DNA of 64,000 bases from Flaveria trinervia (taxonomy: Eukaryota; Streptophyta; Magnoliopsida; Asterales; Asteraceae), in contig JACCIX010000324.1 in assembly GCA_025506515.1 (NCBI GenBank), forward strand, positions 62,001-126,000. The letters run 5' to 3'. This document shows, piece by piece, positions 23,780 to 36,285 of the stretch (position 1 is its first letter; every line of letters starts with the position of its first letter). Below the pieces are notes generated by a model. It was not told the origin of the DNA and did not search any database. It was given only the letters and a program-made list of their open reading frames with translations. Both the position numbers and the translations under genes were made by a program.

Positions 23780-25321
23780 GGTAACATCCGCCCATTTTCA
23801 AAACTATAAACCCAAACCCGAATCCACTTTGAACTATCATACGAGGGAAAACTTCATTATTAAAAAATATTTTAATTATTTCAATGAATCAAATATATTA
23901 AATGTGCAATTTAACTAATATTGTAAATTGTTTTATTCAATTAATAGTTATCAAATCATTTAAACAATTGATTATAATTTTATGATTTTCAAAATAAAAT
24001 TCTTATAGGATTGTAAAGTTGTATTTGTCATTTATGTGTTTTTGTTATTAAATTATAACAAATAATTAAATTGAAAAGTACTATTAAAATATATAAAGTT
24101 TTATAAAGATTATATAAAAGTAAATTAACTTATTATCTAAATTAGGCTTTATAAGTGTAGGGTTAATGTGTAATTTTTAAAACTTAATTTGAAAGGTTCC
24201 TACATAAAATAATAAACTTATAAACTACAAGGACCAAAGTGTAACTTTCATGTTCAATTTGATCAAAATCATTTCTAAGGTTCAATGTGATATTGAGGTT
24301 TTCATTTTAATAATTTATAAATCTTATTTTCCGAATGAAATCAGATTTGGGCTTGCTGCCCACTAGCAACCCGCATCATTCACACACAGGAGGTCCCGGG
24401 TTCAAACCCAGGCACCCTCAAACTGTTTTTTTAAACTTTTTTTAAAATTAAATCACAAAATTTATTATTATTCTATTAATTTGAAATAAAAATTATGTTG
24501 GTATTTAAAATTTATTTAGAATTATTAGTTTAACTTTTGAAAAATTTGTAACAATATAATGTCCTATTTTAAAACAAATAGTAAATATTATAAAAACATT
24601 ATTAATTTTTTATGTGATTTAAATATTATAAAATTTTATAGTTCAAACTTAGATTATTTCAAACTGTTTTAAGTCTATATGTTACAAATACTTTAAATAA
24701 TTAATTAATCAATTAATTATTTATAAAATTAAATATTCAATTAATTTTTTGACCATGTTATATTGTAAATAATTATTAAAGTAATTATTTACTTTTCACA
24801 CTTTAATGTTGAACCTTTATTTCATCAATAATTATAGATTAAATGTTTAAGTAATATTTAATCACTCAATTTCACTAACGATTCATCTTCATTTTAAATC
24901 TTAATTATTTAATCAATTTGTTCCATCTTTATTGAATCATAATAATTGATTACATTATTTATTTATCATAATTATCAAAACCCCAAATCCCAATTGAAAC
25001 CCTAATTCATCTTTACTCTTTAATCATATCTTTATTCTAATCCTAAGACACCAAATCTTAGGTTGAGTCGTGAAGGAATCGTTAGAGAATCTTATTTTCT
25101 TATTTTTAATTCAAAAGTGCATCTTATAACTAGTGATTTTTCTAGGTGAGTTTTCCATGTGAGTTTTTCATACCCCTTTTTATTTCTATTTCACATCTTT
25201 TGGGGTGAAACATGTTATTGTATAAACATACACTTGTAAAACATCTTGATATTTGTAATGCATGAGCAATTTGTTTATAAACTTGTCATGGTTATTGGAG
25301 ATATTTGTGTGCCTTATATGA
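23780..25321 (+). repeat. N LTR C, left part
   Basis: The third LTR starts GGTAACATCCGCCC. Compared with LTR B it lacks about 640 bp (B positions about 20283-20922, joined here near 24246). A tRNA-like module is at about 24346-24420, with its B box decayed to GGTTCAAACC. At 25317-25321 the target TATGA precedes X. Confidence 0.83.
24346..24420 (+). repeat. tRNA-like module in LTR C
   Basis: This is the same module as in LTRs A and B, with one arm base changed in the T-arm (AACCCAGG). It shows that the module was part of the LTR before the array formed. Confidence 0.55.
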
Positions 25322-26109
25322 TTTAACACCCGGTTATTTCCTTTGAAGCCAAAGAAAAAAAGAAAGAAAAGGATAAGGTCCAAGTTGAGGGACCAATCTT
25401 GCCAAAAGAAGAAAAAGGTTGGATGAGTGGGTAAAAGGAAATGGCAGCCATTCCCCTCTCCCATTGTAACACCCCCAAATTTCTATTTAAACGGAAGGAA
25501 AAGAAAAGTAAATAGAAAGAATAGAAATTGTGCACAAGTAGAGGAGGATAAAGTGTACAAAGTACAAATCTTATTATTTTAAGATTTTAAAGGGCATGGT
25601 CGCCCATATCAAAGCAGAAAGCTGCTTTGTTCTCGGAGGAAGAAGAAGAGAGAGAGAGAGCCCGGTTCTAGAGAGAGAAAGAGGAAGAAGAAGCTGAAAA
25701 ATGTAAGTCTTCTCTTATTTGAGCTCGGTTTCAGCTGAGTATTGAGTTCTTGACCGAAGTTCTGGTTGTTTAGAGTTTGTTTTCGGGATTCAAAGAGCTG
25801 AATCAAAGTGGGTCTTGAACTGGAAGAGTGTTGCTCAAAAGCTGCTCAAGGTGAGTTTCTAGAACCCCTCTTTTACTGTTTTTCAACTGATTTGGGGCTA
25901 TTATGCATACTAAGTAAACATTTTGAAAGAAACCATGGGTTTACAGCTTTATGTTCGAATGTTGTATGTATGTATGCATGTTATAGTGTTGATTATGGGT
26001 TAGAGATGATGATTAGCATGCTTAGATGGCCTTAGTATGTTAGATCTGTGGTTGGGTATGCTTAGAATGATAATCGGGTGAAATTGGTAGCATAGAAAAT
26101 ATTTCAGAA

Positions 26110-26520
26110 GGTTTGATGAACATGAACAGTAGTTCATGCGCCCAAACAGTTGTCCATGCGTCCAACATGAGAGACTAGACGTTTAAGTGTTGGCCATGCG
26201 CCCAAGAGTGGGTCATGCGTCTGAACAGTGGCTCATGCGCCCAGCATGTTGGCCATGCGGCTAAGTATTGGCCATGCGCCTAAACAGTGCCCATGCGTCC
26301 TAGTGATTGAAACGGCTAAGTATTGGTCATGCGCTTAAACAGTGCCCATGCGTCCCAGTGAATGAAACGGCTAAGTACTGGCCATGCGCCTAAACAGTGC
26401 CCATGCGCCTAAACAGTGCCCATGCGCCCAAGTGCTTGAAACGGCTAAGTGTTGGTGATGCGCCTGAACAGGGCAGAAACGCCCAAATAGTGCCCATGCG
26501 CCCAAACTATTTTATACTTA
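26110..26520 (+). repeat. CATGCGCC-unit array in Y LTR
   Basis: Units such as GGCCATGCGCCTAAACAGTG and CCCATGCGTCC alternate with a GAAACGGCTAAGTATT segment, giving larger repeats of about 60 bp. The array recurs at about 31510-31935 in the 3' LTR with small copy differences. Confidence 0.8.
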
Positions 26521-26985
26521 GAATTTTTATGCTCATGTGCCTGGAAGGACCCATGCGCCCACTTTGGACTTGAGGTTTTCTAAGCGGATTTTAAGGGGGT
26601 ATTATAGGGAGATAGCTTGGTTATGATGTGATGGCTTATGTTTGATGTGTGTTATGCATGTATGATGTGCCTGTATTGGTGATGGTGTATGTTTATGTAT
26701 ATCTATGTTCCTTATTATGTATGTATGTCTTCCCTTGGCTTTGCGTGTTACGTTAATGAATGTAATGAAAGTATTATGTAACGTAAAATGGAAGATAATG
26801 AAAAGATGAACGTAATAAACGAATGCATGCATGAATTAATGAATAAAGAGAGAAGTATAGAGAGGCTTGAAAGCAACATGTATAGAGGTACACAACTCTT
26901 AATGCCTTAAGCTCTACCGCGTGAGGTTCAGCAAATCCTAAAGTGTGCACGTAAGGGTTCCAGTCTTTGTGACTGACCTTCAGAG

Positions 26986-27085
26986 GTGTTACCCATTTCT
27001 ATGGGGGTGTTACCTATTTTTATGGGGGTGTTACCCACTTTGGTGGGGGTGTTGTTACCCACTTCGGTGGGGGTGTTGTTACCCG
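26986..27085 (+). repeat. GGTGTTACCCA units in Y LTR
   Basis: Four to five units of about 24 bp follow each other. In the last, CCCAC and GTGGG flank TTCG, a perfect five-pair stem with a UUCG loop in RNA (27058-27071). Other units have TTTG or TTCTA-like loops with weaker stems. Confidence 0.7.
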
Positions 27086-27174
27086 AGTTATGTATAACTT
27101 CAGGGGTGTGGCATAAAGCCAAGCATATGTATGAGGTGAGCGACTCTATGTCGCAACAGACTTGAAAGAGGTCC

Positions 27175-27725
27175 TTGTCGTGTATCTCGGTACTGTGTTA
27201 GTCTTCGGACATGAGTCGGGGGTTTGTTAGTCAGGCCCCGACATAGTATCAGTCTTCGGACATGAGTCGGGGGTATTGCATGAGACAGGATACAGATTGC
27301 GTACTCCGATACTGTGTCAGTCTTCGAACATGAGTCAGGGGTTTGTGAGCAGGCCCCGGCACAGTATCAGTCTTCGGACATGAGTCAGGAGTATTTCATA
27401 TGACGAAAGTGACGGATGATGAGATCCGTTTTGTGTATCCCGGTATTGTGTCAGTCTTCGGACATGAGTCGGGGGTTTGTTTGTTGGGCCCCGGCACAGT
27501 ATCAGTCTTCGAACATGAGTCGAGGATACTGCATGAGACGAGATAATGAGGTGAGCGACTTTGTGTTGCAACAGACTCGGTTAGGGTTCAATCCCTGTGA
27601 TTGACTCATATGGGATCTTTGTTGCATATCCCGGTGCTGTGTCACTCTTCGGACATGAGTCGTGGGGTTTGTGAGCAGGCCCCGACACAGTATCAGCTTT
27701 CCAGCATGAGTCGGGGATATTGCAT
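27175..27725 (+). repeat. UUCG-hairpin tandem array in Y LTR
   Basis: Repeats of about 105-125 bp alternate a GGTACTGTGTCAGTCTTCGG half and a CCCCGACATAGTATCAGTC half. GTCTTCGGAC (stem GTC/GAC, loop UUCG) is exact at 27201, 27252, 27370 and 27454, with variants elsewhere. CCCCGAC and GTCGGGG flank some copies, giving a longer stem. The array recurs at about 43560-44110 in the 3' LTR, and a shorter version is in V. Confidence 0.78.
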
Positions 27726-28372
27726 GAGACAAGATTCGAGTAACAAAGAGTAATGAATGAAAGATAATGTATGAAAGAACGAACGTATGAATGAACGTAA
27801 ATGAATTATCGTAATAATGTACAGAATAGGATCCTCGTCATTCGACCTCAGTAATCGTGGCTGAGTGCCACGAAGAGGGTAAAGTCTGACCAGATCGAGA
27901 AAGAGAAGTGAACGATAATCTAATACATGGTATGAACAAAGCTAATGAATGTAATGACGAAGATAATAATGATATTATCTGTACGTACGTATGATACATG
28001 ATCATGAACGATTGTAAAGTATAGTATGCTTTTGAAAGAAAAGTAAATAACGGTTTTAACAAAAGTAAAGTATTTTATTATTAAAACTAGAACTCACTCA
28101 GCGTTGCTGACTTTTGTATGCATGATAGTTGGCAGGTATGTTGATGCTGAGGAGTTGCAGGCATGGATGCATAAGCTACTGGGAGCATTTTGAGGCTGTC
28201 ATCCGTATTTTAACATGTCTTGTATTTTGTGATGAAATCAAATGTTGTAAATGACATGTTTTTAGTTATTAATGAAAGTTTTAAATTCCACTGCAAAATA
28301 AATGTACGTTTTATAATGTTTTATGTGCGATGAACCACCAGCTGTAAGCACCGGGAATGGGGCCTTACAAGT

Positions 28373-28384
28373 TGGTGTCAGAGC
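28373..28384 (+). promoter_or_regulatory. Y primer binding site, one base changed
   Basis: TGGTGTCAGAGC follows the LTR by three bases. It differs from the iMet complement TGGTATCAGAGC by one base. Confidence 0.8.
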
Positions 28385-28743
28385 AAAAGTTTAAGTGAAT
28401 TGGGTAAATATTTTGAAAAACCTAATCTTAAACTAAGAATGGAACTAAAAGGAAAAGGGATTCCAGTCCTAGTAGCTACGTGCCTGCAGGTAAAGGTTTT
28501 ATGTAAACGTTTTATGTAAGTTATGTTAACCGGCATTATGTGCGCATGTTATGTGGCTTATGTGCTATTGTGTAGATTTAGATACTGATGTAGTCGGGAT
28601 AGGAAATGCTTGGGGTATAAAGAGTAAATTAAGTGGCTAATCACAACTGGCCACTGTAATTAGGGACTTACTATACTTGACATAAACCGAGTTATTACCT
28701 TGAATGACCGCGTTAGTCTTTGAATCTTATAGTGTGTTAGAAG

Positions 28744-29991
28744 ATGGCTGGTGGTAGATCTTCAAAAGCTTCACGAGGTGGAGGTGGTGGTGGACGTGGT
28801 GCTGAACCACGGGTCACAAGAGGAAGGTCTAGGGCTGAAAGAGCAGCCCATGAAGAACCCAAGACTCCTCATCAGGAGGGCGGTGATGAGAATGCTAATC
28901 AGAGAGCCTCAATGAGAGAGGTAGTCAGGGAGGAAGTGCATCAGGTTATGCAGACGATCCTACCGTCTGTGGTTACCGAAGTTATGAAGGCTATTAAAGA
29001 TGGGGAGAGACAGGAAAGGGGTAGATCTTTGGGCGAAAGAAGATGACCTGAGATTGAAACGGTTTTCTTCAATGACGAAGAGGACGAAGAGGAAGAGCCT
29101 GTGCCGGAGGCGGCACGAGGCTGTAATTATGGGGCGTTTCAACGATGCAAGCCCCCAACTTTTGATGGAAACGACACTGCTGCTACTGCTCACCGATGGG
29201 TGAGAGAGATGGAGGCGGTATTGAATATCAGCGAGTGCCGGGAGGATCAGAAAGTAAAGTTTGCTGCCCATTCTTTTGTGGACTCGGCTCTGTGCTGGTG
29301 GGATAATATAGTCCAAGCCGAGGGTAGTAGAGCTATTGGAAGGATGAGATGGCCGGAGTTGAAGAAGCTGGTGATTGAGGAATTCTGTCTTCATCGTGAG
29401 ATGGATAAAGTTGAAAGGGAATTTCTGCAACTGGAGGCAGGAACCCTGACACATCAACAGTACACCACGAAGTTCAACGAGATGGCACGTCTGGTGCCCG
29501 ATTTGGTTACACCTCTTTCGCGAAAGACAAGAGGTATATTCAGGGTTTGCCGGCGGACATCCGTAGGCACATGATCGCCGCCCGACCGAGCACGTTTAGG
29601 TCGGAAGTTGACTTGGCAGGAAGATTGTACGACGAGCGGGGGGCGATGGTGATGACAGACGAAGGGGAGGAGCGAGCCTATGTTAAGAAGGGGAAAGGAA
29701 GGCGAGACAATGATGGTGGATTTGGGTATGGAGGTACGGCGTCGAGGGACGATGATTGGAAGAGAATGGAAAGAAAATGAGAGATTTACAACAAGTGTGG
29801 CAGAGGCCATGAGGGGGAGTGCAAGTGGGGACTGAACGTTTGTTTTCAGTGTGGAAAGGAGGGCCACAGTGCAAGGGACTGTCAAATGGCTAAATGCTAT
29901 GACTGTGGCAAGACAGGACACATGAGCAGAGACTGCAAGAAGTCGAGGGTAGGAAGTTCTGGTACGAGGAAGGAGAATAGAGGGTGAAGAC
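28744..29991 (+). pseudogene. gag: Y Gag, broken
   Basis: The frame starts with MAGGRSSKASRGG, as in E1. A TGA at 29044-29046 interrupts the acidic region. The capsid domain continues in the same frame from 29101 (GCNYGAFQRCKPPTFDGN through LEAGTLTHQQYTTKFNEM). A frameshift at about 29525-29545 moves the end of the capsid domain (PADIRRHMIAARPSTFRSEV) to another frame, which meets a TGA at 29778-29780. Zinc knuckles then follow: a short one (CGRGHEGEC), then CFQCGKEGHSARDC and CYDCGKTGHMSRDC, all with their Cys and His residues. So the coding content of Gag is nearly whole but split into three pieces. Confidence 0.85.
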
Positions 29992-30039
29992 TAGAGCCTT
30001 CGCTATGACCGAGAGGAGGCTAGGTCAGACTCCGAGATA

Positions 30040-30290
30040 ACGTCAGGTACGTTCTTGCAAATTTAGATTTATGCATCCATACTTCAATTGTGGCGCTTGT
30101 AGTAGTTTTGTTGCCGCTATTTTCTATGATGTTGCACGTTAGGGGTAGGAAGATCGATAAGCCCTTCGATGTAAGAATTTCTATTGGTAAGTCTACCAGG
30201 TTACCTAATGCCCTAGAGGATTGCGCGATAAAATTGAGAGAGAGCGCTTGTTCCTGCTAGGCTGTTCAAGATAGACATAGGTAGGTAGAC
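30040..30290 (+). pseudogene. Y protease scrap
   Basis: Scattered pieces match the E1 protease: a GTFLQ start, a CGACSSFVAA piece where DSGAS should be (the catalytic Asp-Ser is lost), and KPFDVRISIGKSTRLPNALE. Frame changes and stops separate them. The rest of pol up to the integrase tail is missing after about 30290. Confidence 0.6.
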
Positions 30291-30435
30291 ATGCATCTCC
30301 GGGTGATTTGATCAGTAATCTACGACTCAAACCCCAAGTGTTGCAAGAGGATGGATTGATCAACTGTGCACGACCAGAGTTTGGTGATGACCTACGAAAA
30401 CGAAGTATGAGGAAGGCTTCGACCAGGAAAGCGGA

Positions 30436-30820
30436 TTGCTTGGTTTGGAGTCGAGTAAAGCTGATAAAAAGTATAGAGGGTCATTCTTAGTTGTTGCTCA
30501 GGTAAGAGAAGTGGCACATCGACTGGAGCTACCTGATGAGTTAAGTGGAATTAATCTGATGTTCCATGCATCTCGTCAAAGAAAGAGCTCAATTGATGAG
30601 GATATGATCATGCTACTAGAGAATACTAAGATGGACAGAGTATCCAACCACGAGGAGCAACTGGTGACCACTACTAATAAGGAGAGAATAGACTAAGGAG
30701 GATGATGGTTTCACTTGTGCGGGTGTAGTGAAGCCTAAAGGGATCTGAGTTTAAGTGCAAGATCAAGAAGAGGTGAGACAGTGTTACCCGTAACTGTTCG
30801 AGAAGCGACAAGTTTCGGGG
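30436..30820 (+). pseudogene. Y integrase C-terminal and chromodomain relic
   Basis: The segment KYRGSFLVVAQVREVAHRLE matches the GPY/F module of E1 integrase. ELPDELSGINLMFHASRQRK and DEDMIMLLENTKMD follow. The chromodomain part is decayed (EEQLVTTTNKER, then out-of-frame VSLVRV and EEVRQCYP-like pieces). The GAG codon at the place of the E1 stop supports that the E1 stop is a mutation. Confidence 0.72.
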
Positions 30821-30833
30821 ACGAAACCTCTTT

Positions 30834-30847
30834 AAGGGGGGTAGACT
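30834..30847 (+). promoter_or_regulatory. Y polypurine tract
   Basis: AAGGGGGGTAGACT directly precedes the 3' LTR, as in E1. Confidence 0.87.
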
Positions 30848-32292
30848 TGTAACACCCCGAAATTTCTATTTAAATGGAAGGAAAAGAAAAGTAAATAGAA
30901 AGAATAGAAATTGTGCACAAGTAGAGGGGGATAAAGTGTACAAAGTACAAATCTTATTATTTTAAGATTTTAAAGGGCATGGTCGCCCATATCAAAGCAG
31001 AAAGCTGCTTTGCTCTCGGAGGAAGAAGAAGAGAGAGAGAGAGAGAGAGCCCGGTTCTAGAGAGAGAAAGAGGAAGAAGAAGCTGAAAAAGGTAAGTCTT
31101 CTCTTGTTTGAGCTTGGTTTCACCTGAGTATTGAGTTCTTGACCGAAGTTCTGGTTGTTTAGAGTTTGTTTTCGGGATTCAAAGAGCTGAATCGAAGTGG
31201 GTCTTGAACTGGAAGAGTGTTGCTCAAAAGCTGCTCAAGGTGAGTTTCTAGAACCCTCTTTTACTGATTTTCAATTGATTTGGGGCTATTATGCATACTA
31301 AGTAAATATTTTGAAAGAAACCGTGGGTTTACAGCTTTATGTTCGAATGGTGTATTTATGTATGCATGTTATAGTGTTGATTATAGGTTAGAGATGATGA
31401 TTAGCATGCTTAGATGGCCTTAGTATGTTAGATTTGTGGTTGGGTATGCTTAGAATGATAATCGGGTGAAATTGGTAGCATAGACAATATTTTAGAAGGT
31501 TTGATAAACATGAACAGTGGTTCATGCGCCCAAATAGTTGTCCATGCGTCCAGCATGAGAGACCAGACGCCTAAGTGTTGGCCATGCACCCAAGAGTGGG
31601 TCATGCGTCTGAATAGTGGCTCATGCACCCAGCATGTTCGCCATGCGGCTAAGTATTGGCCATGTAGTGTGGCCATGCGCCTAAACAGTGCCCATGCGTC
31701 CCTGTGATTGAAATGGCTAAGTATTGGCCATGCGCCTAAACAGTGCCCATGCATCCCGGTGAATGAAATGGCTAAGTATTGGCCATGCGCCTAAACAGTG
31801 CCCATGCGCCCAAGTGCTTGAAATGGCTAAGTGTTGGTGATACGCCTGAACAGGGCAGAAATGCCCAAACAGTGCCCATGCGCCCAAACTGTTTTATACT
31901 TAGAATTTTTATGCTCATGCGTCTGGAAGGACCCATGCGCCCACTTTGGACTTGAGGTTTTCTAAGTGGATTTTAAGGGGGTATTATGGGGAGATAGGCC
32001 TGGTTATGATGTGATGGCTTATGTTTGATGTGTGTTATGCATGTATGATGTGCCTGTATTGGTGATGGTGTATGTTTATGTATATCTATGTTCCTTATTA
32101 TGTATGTATGTCTTCCTTGGCTTTGCGTGTTACGCTAATGAATGTAATGAAAGTATTATGTAACGTAAAGTGGAAGATAATGAAAAGAGAAACGTAATGA
32201 ATGAATGCATGCATGAATTAATTAATAAAGAGAGAAGTATAGAGAGGCTTGAAAGCAATATGTATAGAGGTGCACGACTCTTAATGCCTTAA

Positions 32293-32785
32293 TGAAGATC
32301 ATGTTAGGTTGGACTCACTTTAGTATAGATGTTTACTTTACATTGTAATAGGACTTTTATTAGTTTCATTTTGTTTGTAATTAGCAGTTTTGGCAGTCCA
32401 GCGAAACTGTGAGCGAATCTATACATTCGCTCACAGTTTGTTGTTTTAGTTTACCCGGCGAACTTGTGTTCTGCCGGGCGAAACTATAGTTTCGGCATGA
32501 CAGTAGCGAATCTATGACTGCTATATATACTATTGTCATTTCACTTTGTATAAAGAGCTTGCAAAATCCTAATCGTTGAATTCTGTTGCAAGCTACCATT
32601 TCTAAGCAGTTACTTCATTGAAATACAATTGTGCTTGTTGTTATTGAGTGAGTTTGTTCATTTGAGTACCAGTTATGTCTTGATTCATCATATTCACTTC
32701 TCAATTGTTGTTATTTGGATTGTGTGTTTGATATTGATCAAATTATCCTATCAATTGTACTGTTCATCGATCACATGGACCAACA
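32293..32785 (+). repeat. Z 5' LTR
   Basis: The LTR runs from TGAAGATCATGTTAGG to GGACCAACA. It holds three palindromic structures: a perfect 15-bp inverted repeat with a six-base loop (32404-32439), a CCCGGC/GCCGGG hairpin (32454-32478) and the palindrome CGAAACTATAGTTTCG (32479-32494). A fourth hairpin present in the 3' LTR is partly deleted here. Confidence 0.93.
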
Positions 32786-32788
32786 ATA

Positions 32789-32801
32789 TGGTATCAGAGC
32801 C
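32789..32801 (+). promoter_or_regulatory. Z primer binding site
   Basis: TGGTATCAGAGCC follows the LTR after AAT-type spacing (LTR end CAACA, then ATA). It matches the iMet tRNA primer used by most plant copia elements. Confidence 0.92.
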
Positions 32802-33002
32802 TTAGTGCTCTTGATTTGTTGAGTTTTTGTGGTTTTGGTCAATATCTAGTTTCAATCAATTTTCATTGGATTATCAGCTGTTTTTGGCATGGAAATTGAT
32901 TGAATTATGCTTGTTCTTGATTGAGGAAGATTCTACAATCATCAGATCTCAAACTCATTGAGATTTGGATGATTTCAGATTGATTTTGAGGTGAAAAAGG
33001 GT

Positions 33003-33415
33003 TTTGAGATCGACCAGCGAAATTACTGTTCTTACAGCGAAACTGTCGTCTTCATTCAGCGAAATTATGAGTTATTTTGGATCAGAAGTTGATTTCTAGA
33101 GTTTCAGCGAAAGTATTCCCTTGAACGAAAGTTCATTAGTGTTTTTGACCAATCATCAAGCGAAATTGCTGCCGAATCTATTTTTGAACGAAAGTTCAAG
33201 CTTGTTTCCTGCGAATTTAGCAGCGAAACTAAGCAATTGTTGTCTCTGTTCAAGTGAAAGTGCTGCCGAAATTGCAAGCGAAAGTGTCTGTTTTTGCGAA
33301 AGTATCTGCGATAGTATTGTTTCAGCGAAACTGTTAGCCAAGTCACCTCTTTCAGCGAATTTGTTAGCGAATTTGTCAGCGAAATTATCAATTTTTCTGC
33401 CGAAACTATCATGTC
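33003..33415 (+). repeat. GCGAAACT-motif array in Z gag leader
   Basis: About sixteen GCGAA-type motifs (AGCGAAACTG, AGCGAAATTA, AGCGAATTTG) are scattered at 15-40 base spacing between the primer site and the gag start. The last reads CCGAAACTATC and is followed at once by the gag ATG. The same motif recurs in the LTR and before ORF3. Confidence 0.8.
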
Positions 33416-36260
33416 GAAATTAACTACTCTTACACTTGCGGATCTTGAAAGTGTTGCTCCTAATAGACCTCCAAGACTCATTAATGGAGATAATTTTGAA
33501 GATTGGAAGAGATGTCTCAAAGCTTTCTTTTTCTACACAGATCATAATCAATGGGAATTGATTATTTCAGGTCCTCATATACCTACGGTTACGGTTGGTG
33601 ATGTTGTTTCTCAGAACAAAGACCCATCTTCTTATACTGAAAGAGATCTGAAACTGATTGATCGTGATCAAAAAGCTTTTGGTGCTCTAACTCTCTGCTT
33701 GGCTCCAGATATCTACAATCGTTTTGCAGAGCATAAAAATGCTAAATCTCTTTATGATGCTCTCTGTGAATTCTATGATGGGAATGCAGATCTGGTGAAA
33801 GACAAGAGTATTCAAGCTGAAAAGGAGTTCAATTCATTTGTAGGATACAAGAATAAAAGTTTGACACATCTGACAAATCGTTTCTTAACCGTCTCAAGCA
33901 CTCTGAAGAAGTATGATGAAAGACTCTCCAACAGTGAACAAGTTAACAGGCTTCTCGATTCTCTTCCACCACAGTGGAGTCTTCAAGTGAGGATGCTCAA
34001 ACAAGAAAGAGGTTTTTACAGATTATAAGCTGATGGATATCATTAACAAGTTGAAATCTTTTGAGTTGGATATGAAAAGAAGAGAATTTAACCAGACTAT
34101 GATGCCCACATCTGGTTTTTCTCAAAATGCTGCTTTGTTGTCATCCGCTGCAAACTCTCACATTCAAAATCCAATTCAAGGAGGGAGCAATACAAGTAAT
34201 TTCTTGAGTGGTAGTAATCATGTTGGAAAAGAATTGGGAAATTCTAAGGTGAATGCTGAAACTTAATTTCATCGGAAACAATGGCTCTTTTTGGAATGTT
34301 TGTTCAGAGCTATGAAGCTCTTGTTGCTGGTGAATTGAAAGGTAAAGGAATGACTATGGAGGATATGTATCAGGTTGATCCTGATGATTTAGAAGAAACT
34401 GACATTCAATGTCAAATGGCGATGTTAACTTTAAGAGCCAGGAGATTCATGGAAAGAACAGGAAGAAAGAACTTTGGTGGTCAATCATCTACCTCAAAAC
34501 TAGGATTTGATAAGTCAAAATTGAGGTGCTTTAACTGTAAACAATTGGGACATTTTAAACGTGAATGTCCATTACCAATTGTCACAAATCCTAGTAACAA
34601 TGGAGTACCAAGATTGACAGCAGAGAAAGAAAAGGAAGAAGGAAATTCAAAAAAGGAGTCAGCTTTGATCTCAAACTTTGACTGGAGTGTGGAGGTGGAA
34701 GAAACAAGATCTGAAATAAATCATGCGTTAGTTGCTGAGGTTGTGGAAAGTGATGAGATGGAAGTTGATAAAGATGGATTTGTGTTGTTCAAGGAATTCA
34801 AAGGAGAAAATGAATCTTCAGTAAAGGAGAAAGAAGAGAAGGCAGATGGAGAGGAGAAAGAGGAAATTACAGGTTTAGATGAAGAAAGGAATTCAAAAGC
34901 TGCGAAAGGAAAAGAGAAGGATGATGCGGCCGCTACTGTTGAGGAAAGGAAATCAAGTACTCCAGCATGCATGTGCGATAAAGCTTTAGTTGCCGAAAGG
35001 ATGGTAATGGGACTTCCTTATGAGGTAATACAGGATATGTGCTCATCTGCTTGCAAAATTAGACTTTTTGGGATTTATAAGGCTAATCGTTTGTTAATTG
35101 ATAATGAAAAGGATTTAAAATGCATTAATGATGAACTTAAAATGAATGAATCAAAATATTTTGTGAAATTAAATGAGGCTTTAAAAGAAACTGATCATTT
35201 AAAAAGAATTGTTTTGGAAAGAAATGTAGAGGTTAATACTTTGACTGAATGGGTTGCTCTTGCTGAATTTGAAGCAAGCAAACTTCAGTCAAAGTTAGAT
35301 AAATGGACTATTTCTGGAATGAAACATGATGATCTTTGTAAATCTCAACGGGGAGCAAGAATTAAAACAGGTTTGGGTTATGAAAATGTACAGGTTTATC
35401 CTCCTCCTAGTACATACTGTTATTCTCCTATGCCTATTCCTCATCCTTCTAATGATTTAATCAAATAAGATACTGACAGTATGTCTGCAGGTTTAGTCAG
35501 GAATAACTCTAAGTACATTCGTGAAGACTACGACTAAGGACCAACTAGTGGGCTTGGATGCACTAGTTCTAGTACACCTGACAATCAGCAGTCTGTTTTA
35601 GATAATAAGTCTAGTTTAAATTCAGTGTTTGTTTCTAGTTCAAATGTAACAGACTTGAATGTCTCATGTTCTCTTGATAGTTCTATTTCATCTTGTACTT
35701 CAAATCATGATAGTGATGATTTTTGTTCTGGTAATGAATCTGATGTTTCTCCTAAAACAACTGAGCAACTTAAAATTAATTCTTTCGAAAAGTTCTTTTC
35801 TCAACCTATTCCATCTTTCATACCATTAAATATGACATCATCAGAAAAATGTAGTTCGTCTTGATCTGACACTGGTACCAATGGTAAGAGTTTTACTAAT
35901 TTGTCAGAAGAATCACGTTTTGATTTTGACAAGAAGAACTCTGATTCAAATAAACAAAAACATCATGAGATGTATGAGACATTCAGTAATGTTGATTTTA
36001 GTTTGTCTGAATGTGATGAGGAGATTATTATTGATCCTATTTTTACCTCATCACATCATCGACCTAGATTCAAACATCATTGTTTCAGGTGTGGTGAAGA
36101 GGATCATCTTATCAAAAATTGCCCTTTGATTCAAAGATCCTCTAATAGGAATTGTTTTGGGAATAAATTGACAAAATTGGTTAATAATTTCTTTTGTAAA
36201 AAATCTGCTTCTTTAAAAACAAAAGTTGTTCAATCTTGGGTCCCTATTGCTCCTGGCTAA
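33411..36260 (+). pseudogene. gag: Z Gag with two zinc knuckles, broken
   Basis: The Gag frame starts MSKLTTLTLADLESVAPN. The copia capsid domain (UBN2 type) covers about 33411-34028 and includes NGDNFEDWKRCLKAFFF and LYDALCEFYDGNADL. A one-base change at about 34000-34010 shifts the frame to 34033-34266, and a second shift leads to 34281. The first zinc knuckle is CFNCKQLGHFKREC (34527-34568). A long acidic E/K-rich segment and a coiled-coil-like part (KCINDELKMNESKYF) follow. Stops at 35466, about 35535 and 35863 interrupt the rest, which ends with a second knuckle, CFRCGEEDHLIKNC (36081-36122), and SWVPIAPG before a TAA at 36258. A Gag of this size with two knuckles is in keeping with SIRE-type elements. 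Confidence 0.82.
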
Positions 36261-36285
36261 ATGATTTGTTAATTCATTTCAGGGA

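Larger units (their letters stand above)
25465..28369 (+). repeat. Y 5' LTR
   Basis: The LTR runs from TGTAACACCCCC to AATGGGGCCTTACA. It contains AG microsatellite runs near 25648-25665, an array of CATGCGCCTAAACAG-type units at about 26110-26520, a block of GTTACCCACTTCGGTGGGGG units at about 26986-27085, and a tandem array with UUCG hairpins at 27175-27725. The GATAATAATGATATTATC palindrome and an ACGT-rich stretch follow near 27962-27990. Confidence 0.92.
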
